Below, in pieces: positions 33,879 through 42,649 of a stretch of 64,000 nucleotides of DNA. The first letter of the stretch is position 1, and every line of letters starts with the position of its first letter. The notes under the pieces are model-generated. The model had not been told where the DNA came from and searched no databases. It saw nothing but the letters and a program-made list of their open reading frames with translations. The translations under genes and the position numbers were made by a program. Origin of the DNA: Sphaerimonospora sp050942215 (GTDB lineage Bacteria; Actinomycetota; Actinomycetes; Streptosporangiales; Streptosporangiaceae); the NCBI RefSeq assembly GCF_050942215.1, contig NZ_CP192056.1, forward strand, positions 1,116,001 to 1,180,000. Direction: 5' to 3'.

Positions 33879-35503
33879 CGCCGGATTCGACGTCCGTGAC
33901 GTCCGCGACGTCCATGACGCCCGCGACCGCGATGGGTACGCGCGCGACGGCGGCGCTGTTCGTACGGCTCAAGCTGCGCCTGATCCGCGGCAACCTGAGG
34001 GGAGACGTCGCCAAGCAGCTCGGCTTCGTCTTCTCCTGCCTCGCCGCCGGCGTCGTCGCCGTCCTGGGGTTCGTGCTGTTCGCGCTGCTCCGGCTGGCGC
34101 CGGCCGACGTCGCCCAGGATGTCGGCATCGTGATGTTCACGCTGGTCGCGCTGTCCTGGATCTTCGTACCGCTGATGGCCTTCGGCCTGGACGAGACCCT
34201 CGACCCGGCCCGGCTGACGCTCTTCCCGCTGACGACCCGGCAGTTCGCCGTCGGCATGTTCGCCGCCTCGGCGACCGGTCCCTGGCCGGTCGCTTCGCTG
34301 GTCATGCTGGGCGGAGGCGTCGTGGCGATGGCCTCGGGCCCCGGCGGGGTGCTGATCGGCCTGCCCGCCGTGCTGCTGCAGTTCGCCTTCTGCCTGGTGC
34401 TCTCCCGCGCCGTCACGACCGCGCTGTCCGGCGCGCTGCGCAGCCGCCGTGGCCGTGACGTGCTCGCGGTCGGCGTCGTCTTCTTCCTCGTCCTCACCCA
34501 GATCCCCAGCCTGATCCTCAACCGGGGGCTCCCGGGAGACCCGCTGGAGCTGCTCGCGGCCACGGCGGGGGTGCTGCGCTGGTCGCCGCCCGGACTGGCA
34601 GCGCACGCGATCGCCGACGGCGGGCTCGTCGGCGTGGCTGAGATCGCCGTGCTCGCACTGGCCGTCGTGGCGCTCGCCTGGCTGTGGATCGTGGCCCTGC
34701 GCCGGGCCCTCGTCACGTCCGACTCCTCCAACCGGGGCGGCGGTGCGGTACGGCGCTCGCGGGTGGCCGCCTTCCTGCCGGGCGGCATGCTCGGCGCGGT
34801 CGTCGCCAAGGAGCTCAAGTACGCCAGAAGGGAGCCGCGCGGGCGGGTCAACTGGTTCACGGCCGTGGTGGTGAGCGGCATCCTGATGTTCTCCATGCGC
34901 GGCCAGAGCGACTACGACGGCCCGGCGCTCGTGATCGGGCCCATCTGCCTGGCCGCGATCATGATGGGTTTCCAGGCGGCCAACGCGTTCGGCATCGACG
35001 GACGGTCGCTGTGGATGAACGCCGTGGCCTTCGCCACGGAACGCGACGTGCGGACGGACCTCGCCGGCCGGCATCTCGCCCACGCGGTCATCGCGGTGCC
35101 GCTGCTGACGGTGCTGTCCGTTGTCGCGGCCGTGACGGCGGGCGACCCGGGGCTCGTGGTCGCCACCACGGCCACGGCCTGGGGCCTGCTGGGCGTCGCA
35201 CTCGGCGTGGGCGCCGTGGTCAGCGTGCTCATCCCGTACACCTATCCCGAGCGCCTCAACGCCTTCACCGGGGCGGCGCCGGGGCAGGGCGGGCAGGCGT
35301 TCGCCGCCACCCTCGCCGCGATGACCGGCACCTGCGTCGTGGGGCTGCCCGTCATCGTGCCGCCCCTGTTCGGGTTCACCGCCTGGGCCGCCGTGGCCGT
35401 GCCGTACGGCCTGGCGGTGGCCTGGGGAGGGCGCCGTCTGGCCGCCTCGATCGGCTATCGGCGCATCCCCGACATCCTCGCCGCGGTCTCGAGGCCCGTG
35501 TGA
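33875..35503 (+). CDS. ABC transporter permease
   Basis: 542-residue integral membrane protein with about 12 hydrophobic segments (for example FVFSCLAAGVVAVLGFVLFA, DVLAVGVVFFLVLTQIPSLI, AVLALAVVALAWLWIVAL) and a central cytoplasmic loop rich in Arg and Gly. It partners the ATPase immediately upstream, whose stop it overlaps. The N-terminus has a Ser/Thr/Met repeat from GACGTCC-like DNA. Substrate unknown. Confidence 0.8.
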   Translation: MTPDSTSVTSATSMTPATAMGTRATAALFVRLKLRLIRGNLRGDVAKQLGFVFSCLAAGVVAVLGFVLFALLRLAPADVAQDVGIVMFTLVALSWIFVPLMAFGLDETLDPARLTLFPLTTRQFAVGMFAASATGPWPVASLVMLGGGVVAMASGPGGVLIGLPAVLLQFAFCLVLSRAVTTALSGALRSRRGRDVLAVGVVFFLVLTQIPSLILNRGLPGDPLELLAATAGVLRWSPPGLAAHAIADGGLVGVAEIAVLALAVVALAWLWIVALRRALVTSDSSNRGGGAVRRSRVAAFLPGGMLGAVVAKELKYARREPRGRVNWFTAVVVSGILMFSMRGQSDYDGPALVIGPICLAAIMMGFQAANAFGIDGRSLWMNAVAFATERDVRTDLAGRHLAHAVIAVPLLTVLSVVAAVTAGDPGLVVATTATAWGLLGVALGVGAVVSVLIPYTYPERLNAFTGAAPGQGGQAFAATLAAMTGTCVVGLPVIVPPLFGFTAWAAVAVPYGLAVAWGGRRLAASIGYRRIPDILAAVSRPV

Positions 35504-35543
35504 GCCGAAGCACGTAACCGCAGGTGAGCGGGGGTTTCCGTGG

Positions 35544-35555
35544 TGGTCTAGTCCA
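35544..35555. promoter_or_regulatory. Candidate DasR operator (dre-like) upstream of ppc
   Basis: TGGTCTAGTCCA differs by one base from the core of the DasR (GntR/HutC family) operator consensus, remembered as ACTGGTCTAGACCACT. It lies 53 bases before the ppc start. DasR couples N-acetylglucosamine availability to metabolism in streptomycetes; control of PEP carboxylase by it is inferred only. Confidence 0.5.
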
Positions 35556-35561
35556 TTTATT

Positions 35562-35573
35562 GAGACCGGTCTC
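35562..35573. promoter_or_regulatory. Perfect 12-bp palindrome upstream of ppc
   Basis: GAGACCGGTCTC is a perfect palindrome between the dre-like site and the TAGCCT box. It could be a second operator. It also matches no common actinobacterial -35 box, so its role is unknown. Confidence 0.4.
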
Positions 35574-35607
35574 CGGGCATCGAAACGGGTTCGCTAGCCT
35601 TCCGAAC

Positions 35608-38298
35608 ATGGCCGCCAACGCTTCCTCAGACCGAGACGGTGTTCCAGTCGAACGGCACATTCCGGCGGAACGCAACAACGCCGCAGCGGAGCTGCCCGAG
35701 GAGATGCGTGCTGACGTGCGCCTCCTGGGTGGCCTGCTGGGCCAAGTGATCGCCGAGCACGGCGGTCCTGATCTGCTGGCAGATGTGGAACGGCTGCGCA
35801 AAGCCGTGATCGCAGCCCGGCGCGGCGAGGCGACGGCCGACGAGGTCGCCGCCATGGTCGCCGAATGGCCGGTCGAGCGGGCGGTCCAGATCGCGCGGGC
35901 GTTCACCTGCTACTTCCACCTCGCCAACCTGGCCGAGGAGCACTACCGCATCCGCATCCTGCGGCAGCGCGACCGCGACGACGTGCCGGTGCGCGAGTCG
36001 CTGGCCGAGGCCGTGCAGCGGCTGCGCGACGACGAACGGCTCCCCGAGCTGATCGAGGGGCTGGAGTTCCGCCCCGTGCTGACCGCGCATCCGACCGAGG
36101 CGCGACGGCGGGCGATCGTCACCGCTATCCAGCGGATCAGCTCCCGGCTCGACGTGTTCAACACCCCGGGCCGGGGCGCGGCGGAGCGGGAGGAGGCCCG
36201 CCGCCGGCTCCTCGAGGAGATCGACCTGCTGTGGCGCACCGCCCAGCTCAGATCGACCAAGCTCGACCCGCTCGACGAGGTGCGTACGGCGATGGCCGCC
36301 TTCGACGAGACGCTCTTCCGCACGGTGCCGCTGATCTACCGCTCGTTCGACTCGGCGCTCGACACCGGGACCGGCACGCGCGCACCGCTGTCGCGCCCGT
36401 TCATCCGCTTCGGCAGCTGGATCGGCGGCGACCGCGACGGCAATCCCAACGTCACCGCCAGGGTGACCCGTGAAGCCATGCAGATCCAGGCCGAGCACAT
36501 CCTGATCGCGCTGGAGAACGCCACCACCAGGATCGGCCGCACGCTCACGGTCGCGGCCGGCTACACGCCGCCGTCGGCCGCGCTGCGCGACGCGCTGGCC
36601 CGGGCGGAGGAGCATCACCCCGACCTCGTGTCGGAGATGGCGAAGCGCTCCCCGCAGGAGCCGCACCGGCAGTGGCTGCTGTTCATCGCGGCACGGGTGG
36701 TCGCGACCCGGCGCCGCGACCTCGACCTCGCCTACCGCTCACCCGACGAGCTGCTCGCCGACCTGCGCCTCGCGCAGGATTCCCTGCGCGAGGCGGGTGC
36801 CGTACGGCAGGCCTACGGCGAGCTGCAGCACCTGATCTGGCAGGTGGAGACCTTCGGGTTCCACCTCGCCGAGCTGGAGGTGCGCCAGCACTCCAAGGTC
36901 CACGCGGAGACGCTGAAGGAGATCGCCTCCGGCGCGACGTCGGAGCGCACCGAGGAGGTCCTGGCCACGATCCGGGTGATCGGCTGGATCCAGGAGCGGT
37001 TCGGGGTGCGTGCCTGCTCCCGGTACGTCGTCTCGTTCACCCGTTCCGCCGACGACATCGCGGCCGTCTACGAGCTGGCCGCGCACGCGATGGGCGACCG
37101 TACGCCGGTGCTCGACGTGGTGCCGCTGTTCGAGTCCGGTGAGGACCTGGACAACGCCACGGAGGTGCTCGACGGCATGCTCAGGCTGGAGCCGGTCCGG
37201 CGGCGGCTCGCCGACAACGGACGGCGCCTCGAGGTCATGCTCGGATACTCCGACTCGGCCAAGGAGCTCGGGCCCGCCGCCGCCACCCTGCGCCTGTACG
37301 ACGCGCAGGCGGCGCTGGCCGCCTGGGCCGTGGCCAACGACGTCCGGCTGACGCTCTTCCACGGCCGGGGCGGCGCGCTCGGCCGGGGCGGCGGCCCGGC
37401 CAACCGGGCCGTGCTGGCCCAGGCGCCGGGGTCGGTCGCGGGCCGGTTCAAGGTCACCGAGCAGGGCGAGGTCATCTTCGCCCGCTACGGCCACTCGGCG
37501 ATCGCCCGCCGCCACATAGAGCAGGTGAGCAACGCGGTGCTGCTGGCCTCGAACAGGGCCGTCGAGTCGAACACGGCCGCGGCGGCCGCCAGGTTCCGCG
37601 GTCTGGCCGAGCAGGTCGCCGGCGCGTCGGAGCGCGCCTACAGATCGCTGACCGAGGCGCCGGGCTTCCCCGAGTGGTTCGCCCTGGTCAGTCCGCTGGA
37701 GGAGATCGGCTCGCTGCGGATCGGGTCGCGGCCCGCCCGGCGTGGTCTGGGCGCCCCGCGCTCGCTCGACGACCTGCGGGCGATCCCGTGGGTGTTCTCC
37801 TGGGCCCAGACCCGGGTCAACCTGCCCGGATGGTACGGCCTGGGCAGCGGTCTCGCGGCCGTGGAGTCCCGCGGCGGCCTGGACGAGCCGCGGGCGGCCT
37901 ACCGGGAGTGGCCGCTGTTCGCCGCGATGCTCGACAACGCCGAGATGTCGCTGGCCAAGACCGACCGGGCGATCGCCTCGCGATATCTCGCCCTCGGCGG
38001 CCGGGACGACTTCGCCGAGCAGGTCCTCGCGGAGTACGACCTCACGCGGCGGCTGGTGCTGGAGGTGACCGGGCACAGCATGCTGCTGGAGAACCGGCGG
38101 GTCCTGTCGCGGGCCGTGCAGCTGCGCGACCCCTACGTGGACGCGCTCAGCCACCTTCAGCTGCGTGCCCTCTCGGCCCTGCGGGCCGACCGCGGCAACG
38201 CCGGCGACGGGTTGCCGGAGGAGGAACGCGAGCGCCTGTCCACGCTCCTCCTGCTGAGTGTGAACGGCGTCGCCGCCGGTCTTCAGAACACCGGCTGA
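35608..38298 (+). CDS. ppc: Phosphoenolpyruvate carboxylase
   Basis: 896 residues, normal length. It carboxylates PEP to oxaloacetate, the anaplerotic step. Hallmarks: catalytic histidine in VLTAHPTEARRR (about residue 158-169), SWIGGDRDGNPNVT (about 271), the second catalytic motif FHGRGGALGRGGGP (about 585), EVMLGYSDSAKELG and the invariant C-terminus LQNTG. ATG 35608 is chosen because TAGCCT lies seven bases upstream (leaderless type); the frame is open from 35524 but includes the operator region. Single gene, convergent with fdhD. Confidence 0.95.
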   Translation: MAANASSDRDGVPVERHIPAERNNAAAELPEEMRADVRLLGGLLGQVIAEHGGPDLLADVERLRKAVIAARRGEATADEVAAMVAEWPVERAVQIARAFTCYFHLANLAEEHYRIRILRQRDRDDVPVRESLAEAVQRLRDDERLPELIEGLEFRPVLTAHPTEARRRAIVTAIQRISSRLDVFNTPGRGAAEREEARRRLLEEIDLLWRTAQLRSTKLDPLDEVRTAMAAFDETLFRTVPLIYRSFDSALDTGTGTRAPLSRPFIRFGSWIGGDRDGNPNVTARVTREAMQIQAEHILIALENATTRIGRTLTVAAGYTPPSAALRDALARAEEHHPDLVSEMAKRSPQEPHRQWLLFIAARVVATRRRDLDLAYRSPDELLADLRLAQDSLREAGAVRQAYGELQHLIWQVETFGFHLAELEVRQHSKVHAETLKEIASGATSERTEEVLATIRVIGWIQERFGVRACSRYVVSFTRSADDIAAVYELAAHAMGDRTPVLDVVPLFESGEDLDNATEVLDGMLRLEPVRRRLADNGRRLEVMLGYSDSAKELGPAAATLRLYDAQAALAAWAVANDVRLTLFHGRGGALGRGGGPANRAVLAQAPGSVAGRFKVTEQGEVIFARYGHSAIARRHIEQVSNAVLLASNRAVESNTAAAAARFRGLAEQVAGASERAYRSLTEAPGFPEWFALVSPLEEIGSLRIGSRPARRGLGAPRSLDDLRAIPWVFSWAQTRVNLPGWYGLGSGLAAVESRGGLDEPRAAYREWPLFAAMLDNAEMSLAKTDRAIASRYLALGGRDDFAEQVLAEYDLTRRLVLEVTGHSMLLENRRVLSRAVQLRDPYVDALSHLQLRALSALRADRGNAGDGLPEEERERLSTLLLLSVNGVAAGLQNTG

Positions 38299-38312
38299 CC
38301 CCGGCCCGGGGT
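38298..38312. terminator. Short GC palindrome between ppc and fdhD
   Basis: ACCCCGG-C-CCGGGGT begins at the last base of the ppc stop and ends four bases before the fdhD stop. It is a possible bidirectional terminator, but the one-base loop is too tight for a clean hairpin, so several pairs must open. Confidence 0.4.
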
Positions 38313-38316
38313 GAGG

Positions 38317-39210
38317 TCAGGCGTCGTCTCCGGTCGTGATCCGCTCGGCCCCCGAGTAGATGTTGAAGCGCTCCTCGCGGAGGAATCCGACGAGGGTCAC
38401 GCCGAACTCGCGGGCCACGTTCACGGCCAGGGACGACGGGGCCGACACGGCGCAGACGATCTGGACGCCGGCGGTCACCGCCTTCTGCATGATCTCGTAG
38501 CTCGCCCGCCCGCTGACCAGCAGGATGTGCCGGTCGAACGGCAGTCGTCCGGCCAGCAGCGCCGAGCCGACCAGCTTGTCGACCGCGTTGTGCCGCCCCA
38601 CGTCCTCGCGTGTGCCGACAGGCGTGCCGTCGGGGGTGAACAGTCCGGCCGCGTGCAGCCCGCCGGTCCGGCCGAACCCGCTCTGAGCCTTGCGCAGCAG
38701 GTGCGGCAGGCCGTACAGGATCCGCGGCGCGACGGTGAGAGCAGGCGCGGCGGGCGCGGGCCCGGTCATAGGCGCTGGGCAGCGGTCGCGTAACGCCGCC
38801 AGCGTCGCGGTGCCGCAGACCCCGCACGCGCTCGATGTCAGGAAATGTCGCTCAAGGGTGGTGATGTCGGGCAGGACGGGCAGGCTGAGCCGTACGGTCA
38901 CCGTGTTGTAGCGCTCTTCCGGCGCCAGATCCTCATCCGTGCAGTAGCCGATGGCGGCGATGTCCCCAGGCCCGATCACGCCCTCGCCGTAAAGGAAGCC
39001 GGCCGCCAGTTCGAAGTCGGCGCCCGGAGTCCGCATGGTGATCGCGACCGTACGGCTCTCGCCACCGGCCAGCAGCCGGATCTCCAGCGGCTCCTCGGTC
39101 GCCAGATCGTCACGCCGATCTCGTACGGCCGAACCGGACACCTGGCGGACCCTGATCCGGGTGACCGCCCCCGGACGGTGCACCGGCCGTTCTCCACCAT
39201 CGCCGCACAT
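38317..39210 (-). CDS. fdhD: Formate dehydrogenase sulfurtransferase FdhD
   Basis: Protein of about 297 residues that transfers sulfur to the molybdenum cofactor of formate dehydrogenases. It has the conserved EEPLEIRLLAGGE, ELAAGFLYGEGVI, the catalytic SACGVCG cysteine pair, FTPDGTPVGTREDVGRHNAV and FLREERFNIYSGAERI near the C-terminus. The start is set at ATG 39210 (MCGDGGERPV); the frame extends upstream to 39282 but without family similarity. No formate dehydrogenase gene is in the window. Confidence 0.9.
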   Translation of the reverse strand: MCGDGGERPVHRPGAVTRIRVRQVSGSAVRDRRDDLATEEPLEIRLLAGGESRTVAITMRTPGADFELAAGFLYGEGVIGPGDIAAIGYCTDEDLAPEERYNTVTVRLSLPVLPDITTLERHFLTSSACGVCGTATLAALRDRCPAPMTGPAPAAPALTVAPRILYGLPHLLRKAQSGFGRTGGLHAAGLFTPDGTPVGTREDVGRHNAVDKLVGSALLAGRLPFDRHILLVSGRASYEIMQKAVTAGVQIVCAVSAPSSLAVNVAREFGVTLVGFLREERFNIYSGAERITTGDDA

Positions 39211-39393
39211 GCGTTCCTCCAGACCCGGGTGCTCTGAGCCGCAGACCTTCGCCCAGCAGCCTGCCATGTGCGCTGAGCACACGCGGGAGCACCCTCCCCA
39301 CCCTTCCCGTACGGCACCGCCGGCGACGTGACCGTGACCGGCATCAGGTGTCCGTCCACGGAAGCCGAGGGGCCGGCCTTCTCCGCCGCGCGG

Positions 39394-40464
39394 TCAGCGG
39401 CGGACAGTGGTCAGCCGGGTCACGGCATCGGCCACGGACCACGCGGGAATGTCCGCCATGCAGGCGGGCCGGCCTCCGGGAGTGAGCGGACATCGGGCGG
39501 TCCACCAGCACGGCTGCTCGGTGATGGCGGTGGGCAGCCGATGCGGGCAGTCCGGCAGCCCCTGCAGGTCGACGCCGCCGCCGATGCCGTACCGGAGGGC
39601 CGATGTCGGGCCGAACAGCCCCACCGTGGTGGCGCCTGCCGCCGCTGCGAGCCGTACCGGGCCGGTGTCGCCGCCCACCACGACGCCGCCCAGGCCGGCG
39701 ACGGCGGCGAAGCAGGCGGCGAGGTCCCGCAGCCCCACGGCGGGCAGCAGCACGAAGGGCGGCCCCCCAATCGGCCCCACGCCGAGCGGCCCCCTACCCG
39801 AGGGCTCCACGTCGGGTGGCCCCGCACCGGGCGGCTCGCCGACGACGAGCACGGGATGTCCGCGTTCCGCGAGCATCCCCGCGAGCTCGGTCCAGTACGG
39901 CCAGTGCTTGACGGCCATCCCGCCGCCGGTGACGAGCACCGCCGGAGGCCGGTGAGCGGCAGCGGGCAGACATCCGCCGAGCAGCCGGCGGCCCCTGGCC
40001 AGCTCGGTCGTGTTCAGGTGCACCCGCGGCCGGGCCAGGTCACCGGGGTCGTCGTGGCCGAGCAGGCCCTCGGCTTGCAGGATGCGCAGGTAGCGCAGCC
40101 CGACCGGCTCGCCGGGCGGCGGCCGCCGCCACAGATCGGTGACGCAGCGGGCGCCGGAGGCGGCGAGCAGGCCGGGAATGCCGTCGTAGCGGGTGGTCGT
40201 GACGGCGAGGTCGGGACGGCGCTCGGCAAGCACCCGTGCCACCGCCTCCCGCTCGGCGCCGGGACGTCCATGCGCCGGAGTGTGAACCTCGGTCACGGAT
40301 GGATCGCCGCGGACGAGATCGGCACCGGGATCATGGGTGAGCACGCGCAGCGACGCGCCGGGATTGCGGCGGGCCAGGGCGTGCACCACCGGGAGGATCA
40401 TGATCAGGTCGCCGATGCCGCCGAGGAGGTCGACCACGAGGATGTCGGCGTACCGGTCAGGCAT
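39394..40464 (-). CDS. Glycosyltransferase family 9 (heptosyltransferase-like)
   Basis: 356 residues. The N-terminus ILVVDLLGGIGDLIMILPVV matches the GT9 acceptor domain, and the C-terminal donor-site motif is GGDTGPVRLAAAAGATTVGL followed by FGPTSALRYG. An internal loop (about 215-240) is a Gly/Pro-rich insert. Several cysteines cluster near the end. GT9 enzymes usually add heptose in Gram-negatives; actinobacterial members are of unknown acceptor. It overlaps the upstream GT4 gene by eight bases, so the two form an operon, perhaps for a cell-surface glycan or secondary metabolite. Confidence 0.82.
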   Translation of the reverse strand: MPDRYADILVVDLLGGIGDLIMILPVVHALARRNPGASLRVLTHDPGADLVRGDPSVTEVHTPAHGRPGAEREAVARVLAERRPDLAVTTTRYDGIPGLLAASGARCVTDLWRRPPPGEPVGLRYLRILQAEGLLGHDDPGDLARPRVHLNTTELARGRRLLGGCLPAAAHRPPAVLVTGGGMAVKHWPYWTELAGMLAERGHPVLVVGEPPGAGPPDVEPSGRGPLGVGPIGGPPFVLLPAVGLRDLAACFAAVAGLGGVVVGGDTGPVRLAAAAGATTVGLFGPTSALRYGIGGGVDLQGLPDCPHRLPTAITEQPCWWTARCPLTPGGRPACMADIPAWSVADAVTRLTTVRR

Positions 40465-41626
40465 GCCGGCGTCCGTACGCCGAGCCGACCAGGCTGTCGT
40501 ACAGCTCCCGATGGGCGGCGGCCACCCCGGACCACGAGTGCCCGGCGGACACCCGCCGCCCGGCCCCGGCGAGCCGCCGCCGCAGCGCCGCGTCGTCCAG
40601 CAGCCGCTCCAGCGCGCCGGCGATCGCCGCGGCGTCGCGCCTGGCCGGGATCACGGCGACGGCACCATCGAGAGCGGACGGACCGGGCTCGTCCGGGACG
40701 GTGATCGCGGTCGGCAGCCCGTGTGCCAGCATCGTGAGCAGCGCCCCGCTCTTGGCGGTGACGCCGCCGGTGAAGGGCAGCACGCCCACGTCGGCCGCGT
40801 GCAACGCCTCCGACACAGCGGCGGCGGGCAGATGGCCGGTGAAGGTCACCGCGTCCGCCACGCCCAGTCCCTCGGCGAGCGCCTCCAACTCGGCGCGGAA
40901 GGCGCCGGCCTCGGCCTCAGGCAGCGCCTGCGAGGTGAACCCGCCGATGACCAGCAGGCGCAGGCTCGGGCGTCCGGCACGCAGGCGTGCCACGGCCTCC
41001 AGCAGATATCGGATGCCCTTCACCGGATGCACGAAGCCGAAGAAGGCCAGCACCTCGCCGGTACGCTCCGGGCCGAGGCCGTCGGGCGCGGGGCCGCCGT
41101 GGTCGGCCACGTTGGGGGCCAGCGGCACCTCGATCGGACGGCCGCGCGTCCGCAGCCCGACCTGCCGGGCGTGTCCCCCGTTGGTGACCACGACCGCCCT
41201 GCTGGCCGGGACCAGCCGCCCGGTCTCCCGGTCCCACAGCCGGGCGCGTTCGAGCGGCCGCCACACCGCGTCCGGCACCCATGTGGGCGCCGCCCACCAG
41301 CCGTACTCGTGCAGCGTGGTGACGAGCGGCGCGTACGGCGGCAGCAGCGGCGGCAGCAGCCCGGGCAGCCCGGAGAACCGGTACGCCGACGGTGCGAACT
41401 GCACGTGGACCACGTCGGGCCGCAGCCGCCACACCTCGCGTGCCGCCCGCAGCGTGGCGGTGAGCCACCCGGCGGTCGAGCCGTCGCCGCGCACCGGTAC
41501 CGATGCCGTCGCCACCCCGACATCGCCCAGCGCGTGCATCAGGCGTTCGACGTAGTCGCTGACCCCGTCCAGGTCCGCCGGCGCCGGGCCGTGGATCATC
41601 GCCACCCTGATCTGGTCTCCGCCCAC
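40457..41626 (-). CDS. Glycosyltransferase family 4
   Basis: GT-B enzyme of about 389 residues. N-terminus VAMIHGPAPADLDGVSDYVE, acceptor domain with VVHVQFAPSAYRFSGLPGLL, donor domain with LAFFGFVHPVKGIRYLLEAV, VTFTGHLPAAAVSEALHAAD and VGVLPFTGGVTAKSGALLTM (the usual E-x7-E is degenerate). Start GTG 41626 is likely; GTG 41611 is possible. The long frame upstream to 42157 is a shadow of birA. First gene of the two-gene glycosyltransferase operon, divergent from birA. Confidence 0.83.
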   Translation of the reverse strand: MGGDQIRVAMIHGPAPADLDGVSDYVERLMHALGDVGVATASVPVRGDGSTAGWLTATLRAAREVWRLRPDVVHVQFAPSAYRFSGLPGLLPPLLPPYAPLVTTLHEYGWWAAPTWVPDAVWRPLERARLWDRETGRLVPASRAVVVTNGGHARQVGLRTRGRPIEVPLAPNVADHGGPAPDGLGPERTGEVLAFFGFVHPVKGIRYLLEAVARLRAGRPSLRLLVIGGFTSQALPEAEAGAFRAELEALAEGLGVADAVTFTGHLPAAAVSEALHAADVGVLPFTGGVTAKSGALLTMLAHGLPTAITVPDEPGPSALDGAVAVIPARRDAAAIAGALERLLDDAALRRRLAGAGRRVSAGHSWSGVAAAHRELYDSLVGSAYGRRHA

Positions 41627-41818
41627 CGCGCACAACCCCCGATCCCGCCATGCCGCCCCGGGTGACCCGTACGGCACCCCGCCTGCCCGCAGGGCGGAAT
41701 ACGACACATACGCAGGGTTTCTACCCGCGGGGCTCCGTTGTCTTCCCTGATCGGTGGCCGGGTGCGTGATGATCCGGGCCCACGCGCACGACGGGCGTGG
41801 GATCGATAACCTGAGCGG

Positions 41819-42646
41819 ATGAGGGAATCGCGCTACGCCGATCTCGAGCGTCCACCGCTGTCGGAGCCGGCGCTGCGAAGAGCACTTGTCCGGCCCGGCT
41901 CGCTCTGGTCGGCCATCGACGTGGTCGAGCGAACCGGCTCCACCAACGCCGATCTGGCCCGGGCCGCGCGCGAAGGCGCACGCGAGGGCACGGTTCTGAT
42001 CGCGGAGTCCCAGTTCGCCGGACGCGGCCGGCTCGGCAGGGCATGGGTGGCGCCGCCGCGCTCGGGCCTGTCCTTCTCGGTCCTGCTCCGGCCGGAGGGC
42101 GTGCCGCCCACGCTCCAGGGATGGCTTCCGCTGCTGATCGGGCTGGCCGCCGCCCATGCCGTACGGCGGATCGCCGAGCTCGACGTCCGGCTGAAGTGGC
42201 CCAACGACCTGCTGGCCGGTGAGCGCAAGTTCGCCGGCATCCTCGCCGAACGGGTGGACGGCTCGATCGTCGTCGGCATGGGCCTCAACGTCTCCATGCG
42301 ACAGGAGGAACTGCCGGCGGACCGGGCGACCTCCCTCGCCGTGGAGGACGCCGCGTGCACCGACCGCGATCCGCTGATGCGGGCGATCCTCCGGGAGATC
42401 GAGTCACACTACCGGCCGTGGGTCGAGGCGGGCGGCGACGCGGACGCCTCCGGGCTGCGTGCGGCCTACCTCGCGTGGTCGGCGACGGTGGGGCAGGAGG
42501 TCAGGGTCGAACTGCCCGGCGAGCGCATGCTGATCGGCCAGGCCGTCGGCGTCGACCGGTTCGGTCACCTGCTCGTACGGGCTCAGGGCGAGGAGCACGC
42601 CCTGAGCGTCGGCGACGTCGTCCATGTCCGACCCATCCCCGGTTAG
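41819..42646 (+). CDS. birA: Biotin--[acetyl-CoA carboxylase] ligase
   Basis: 275 residues, the monofunctional type without an N-terminal DNA-binding domain. STNADLARAAREGAREGTVL, the biotinyl-AMP loop GRGRLGRAW, LKWPNDLLAGERKFAGILAE and a C-terminal SH3-like domain are present. It attaches biotin to the carrier lysine of AccA. TAACCT lies six bases before ATG 41819, with no Shine-Dalgarno, suggesting a leaderless mRNA. Confidence 0.93.
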   Translation: MRESRYADLERPPLSEPALRRALVRPGSLWSAIDVVERTGSTNADLARAAREGAREGTVLIAESQFAGRGRLGRAWVAPPRSGLSFSVLLRPEGVPPTLQGWLPLLIGLAAAHAVRRIAELDVRLKWPNDLLAGERKFAGILAERVDGSIVVGMGLNVSMRQEELPADRATSLAVEDAACTDRDPLMRAILREIESHYRPWVEAGGDADASGLRAAYLAWSATVGQEVRVELPGERMLIGQAVGVDRFGHLLVRAQGEEHALSVGDVVHVRPIPG

Positions 42647-42649
42647 GGG

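Noticed and set aside
38298..38312. Strong rho-independent terminator between ppc and fdhD
   Set aside because: Kept only as a weak candidate: the palindrome has a one-base centre and no U-run.
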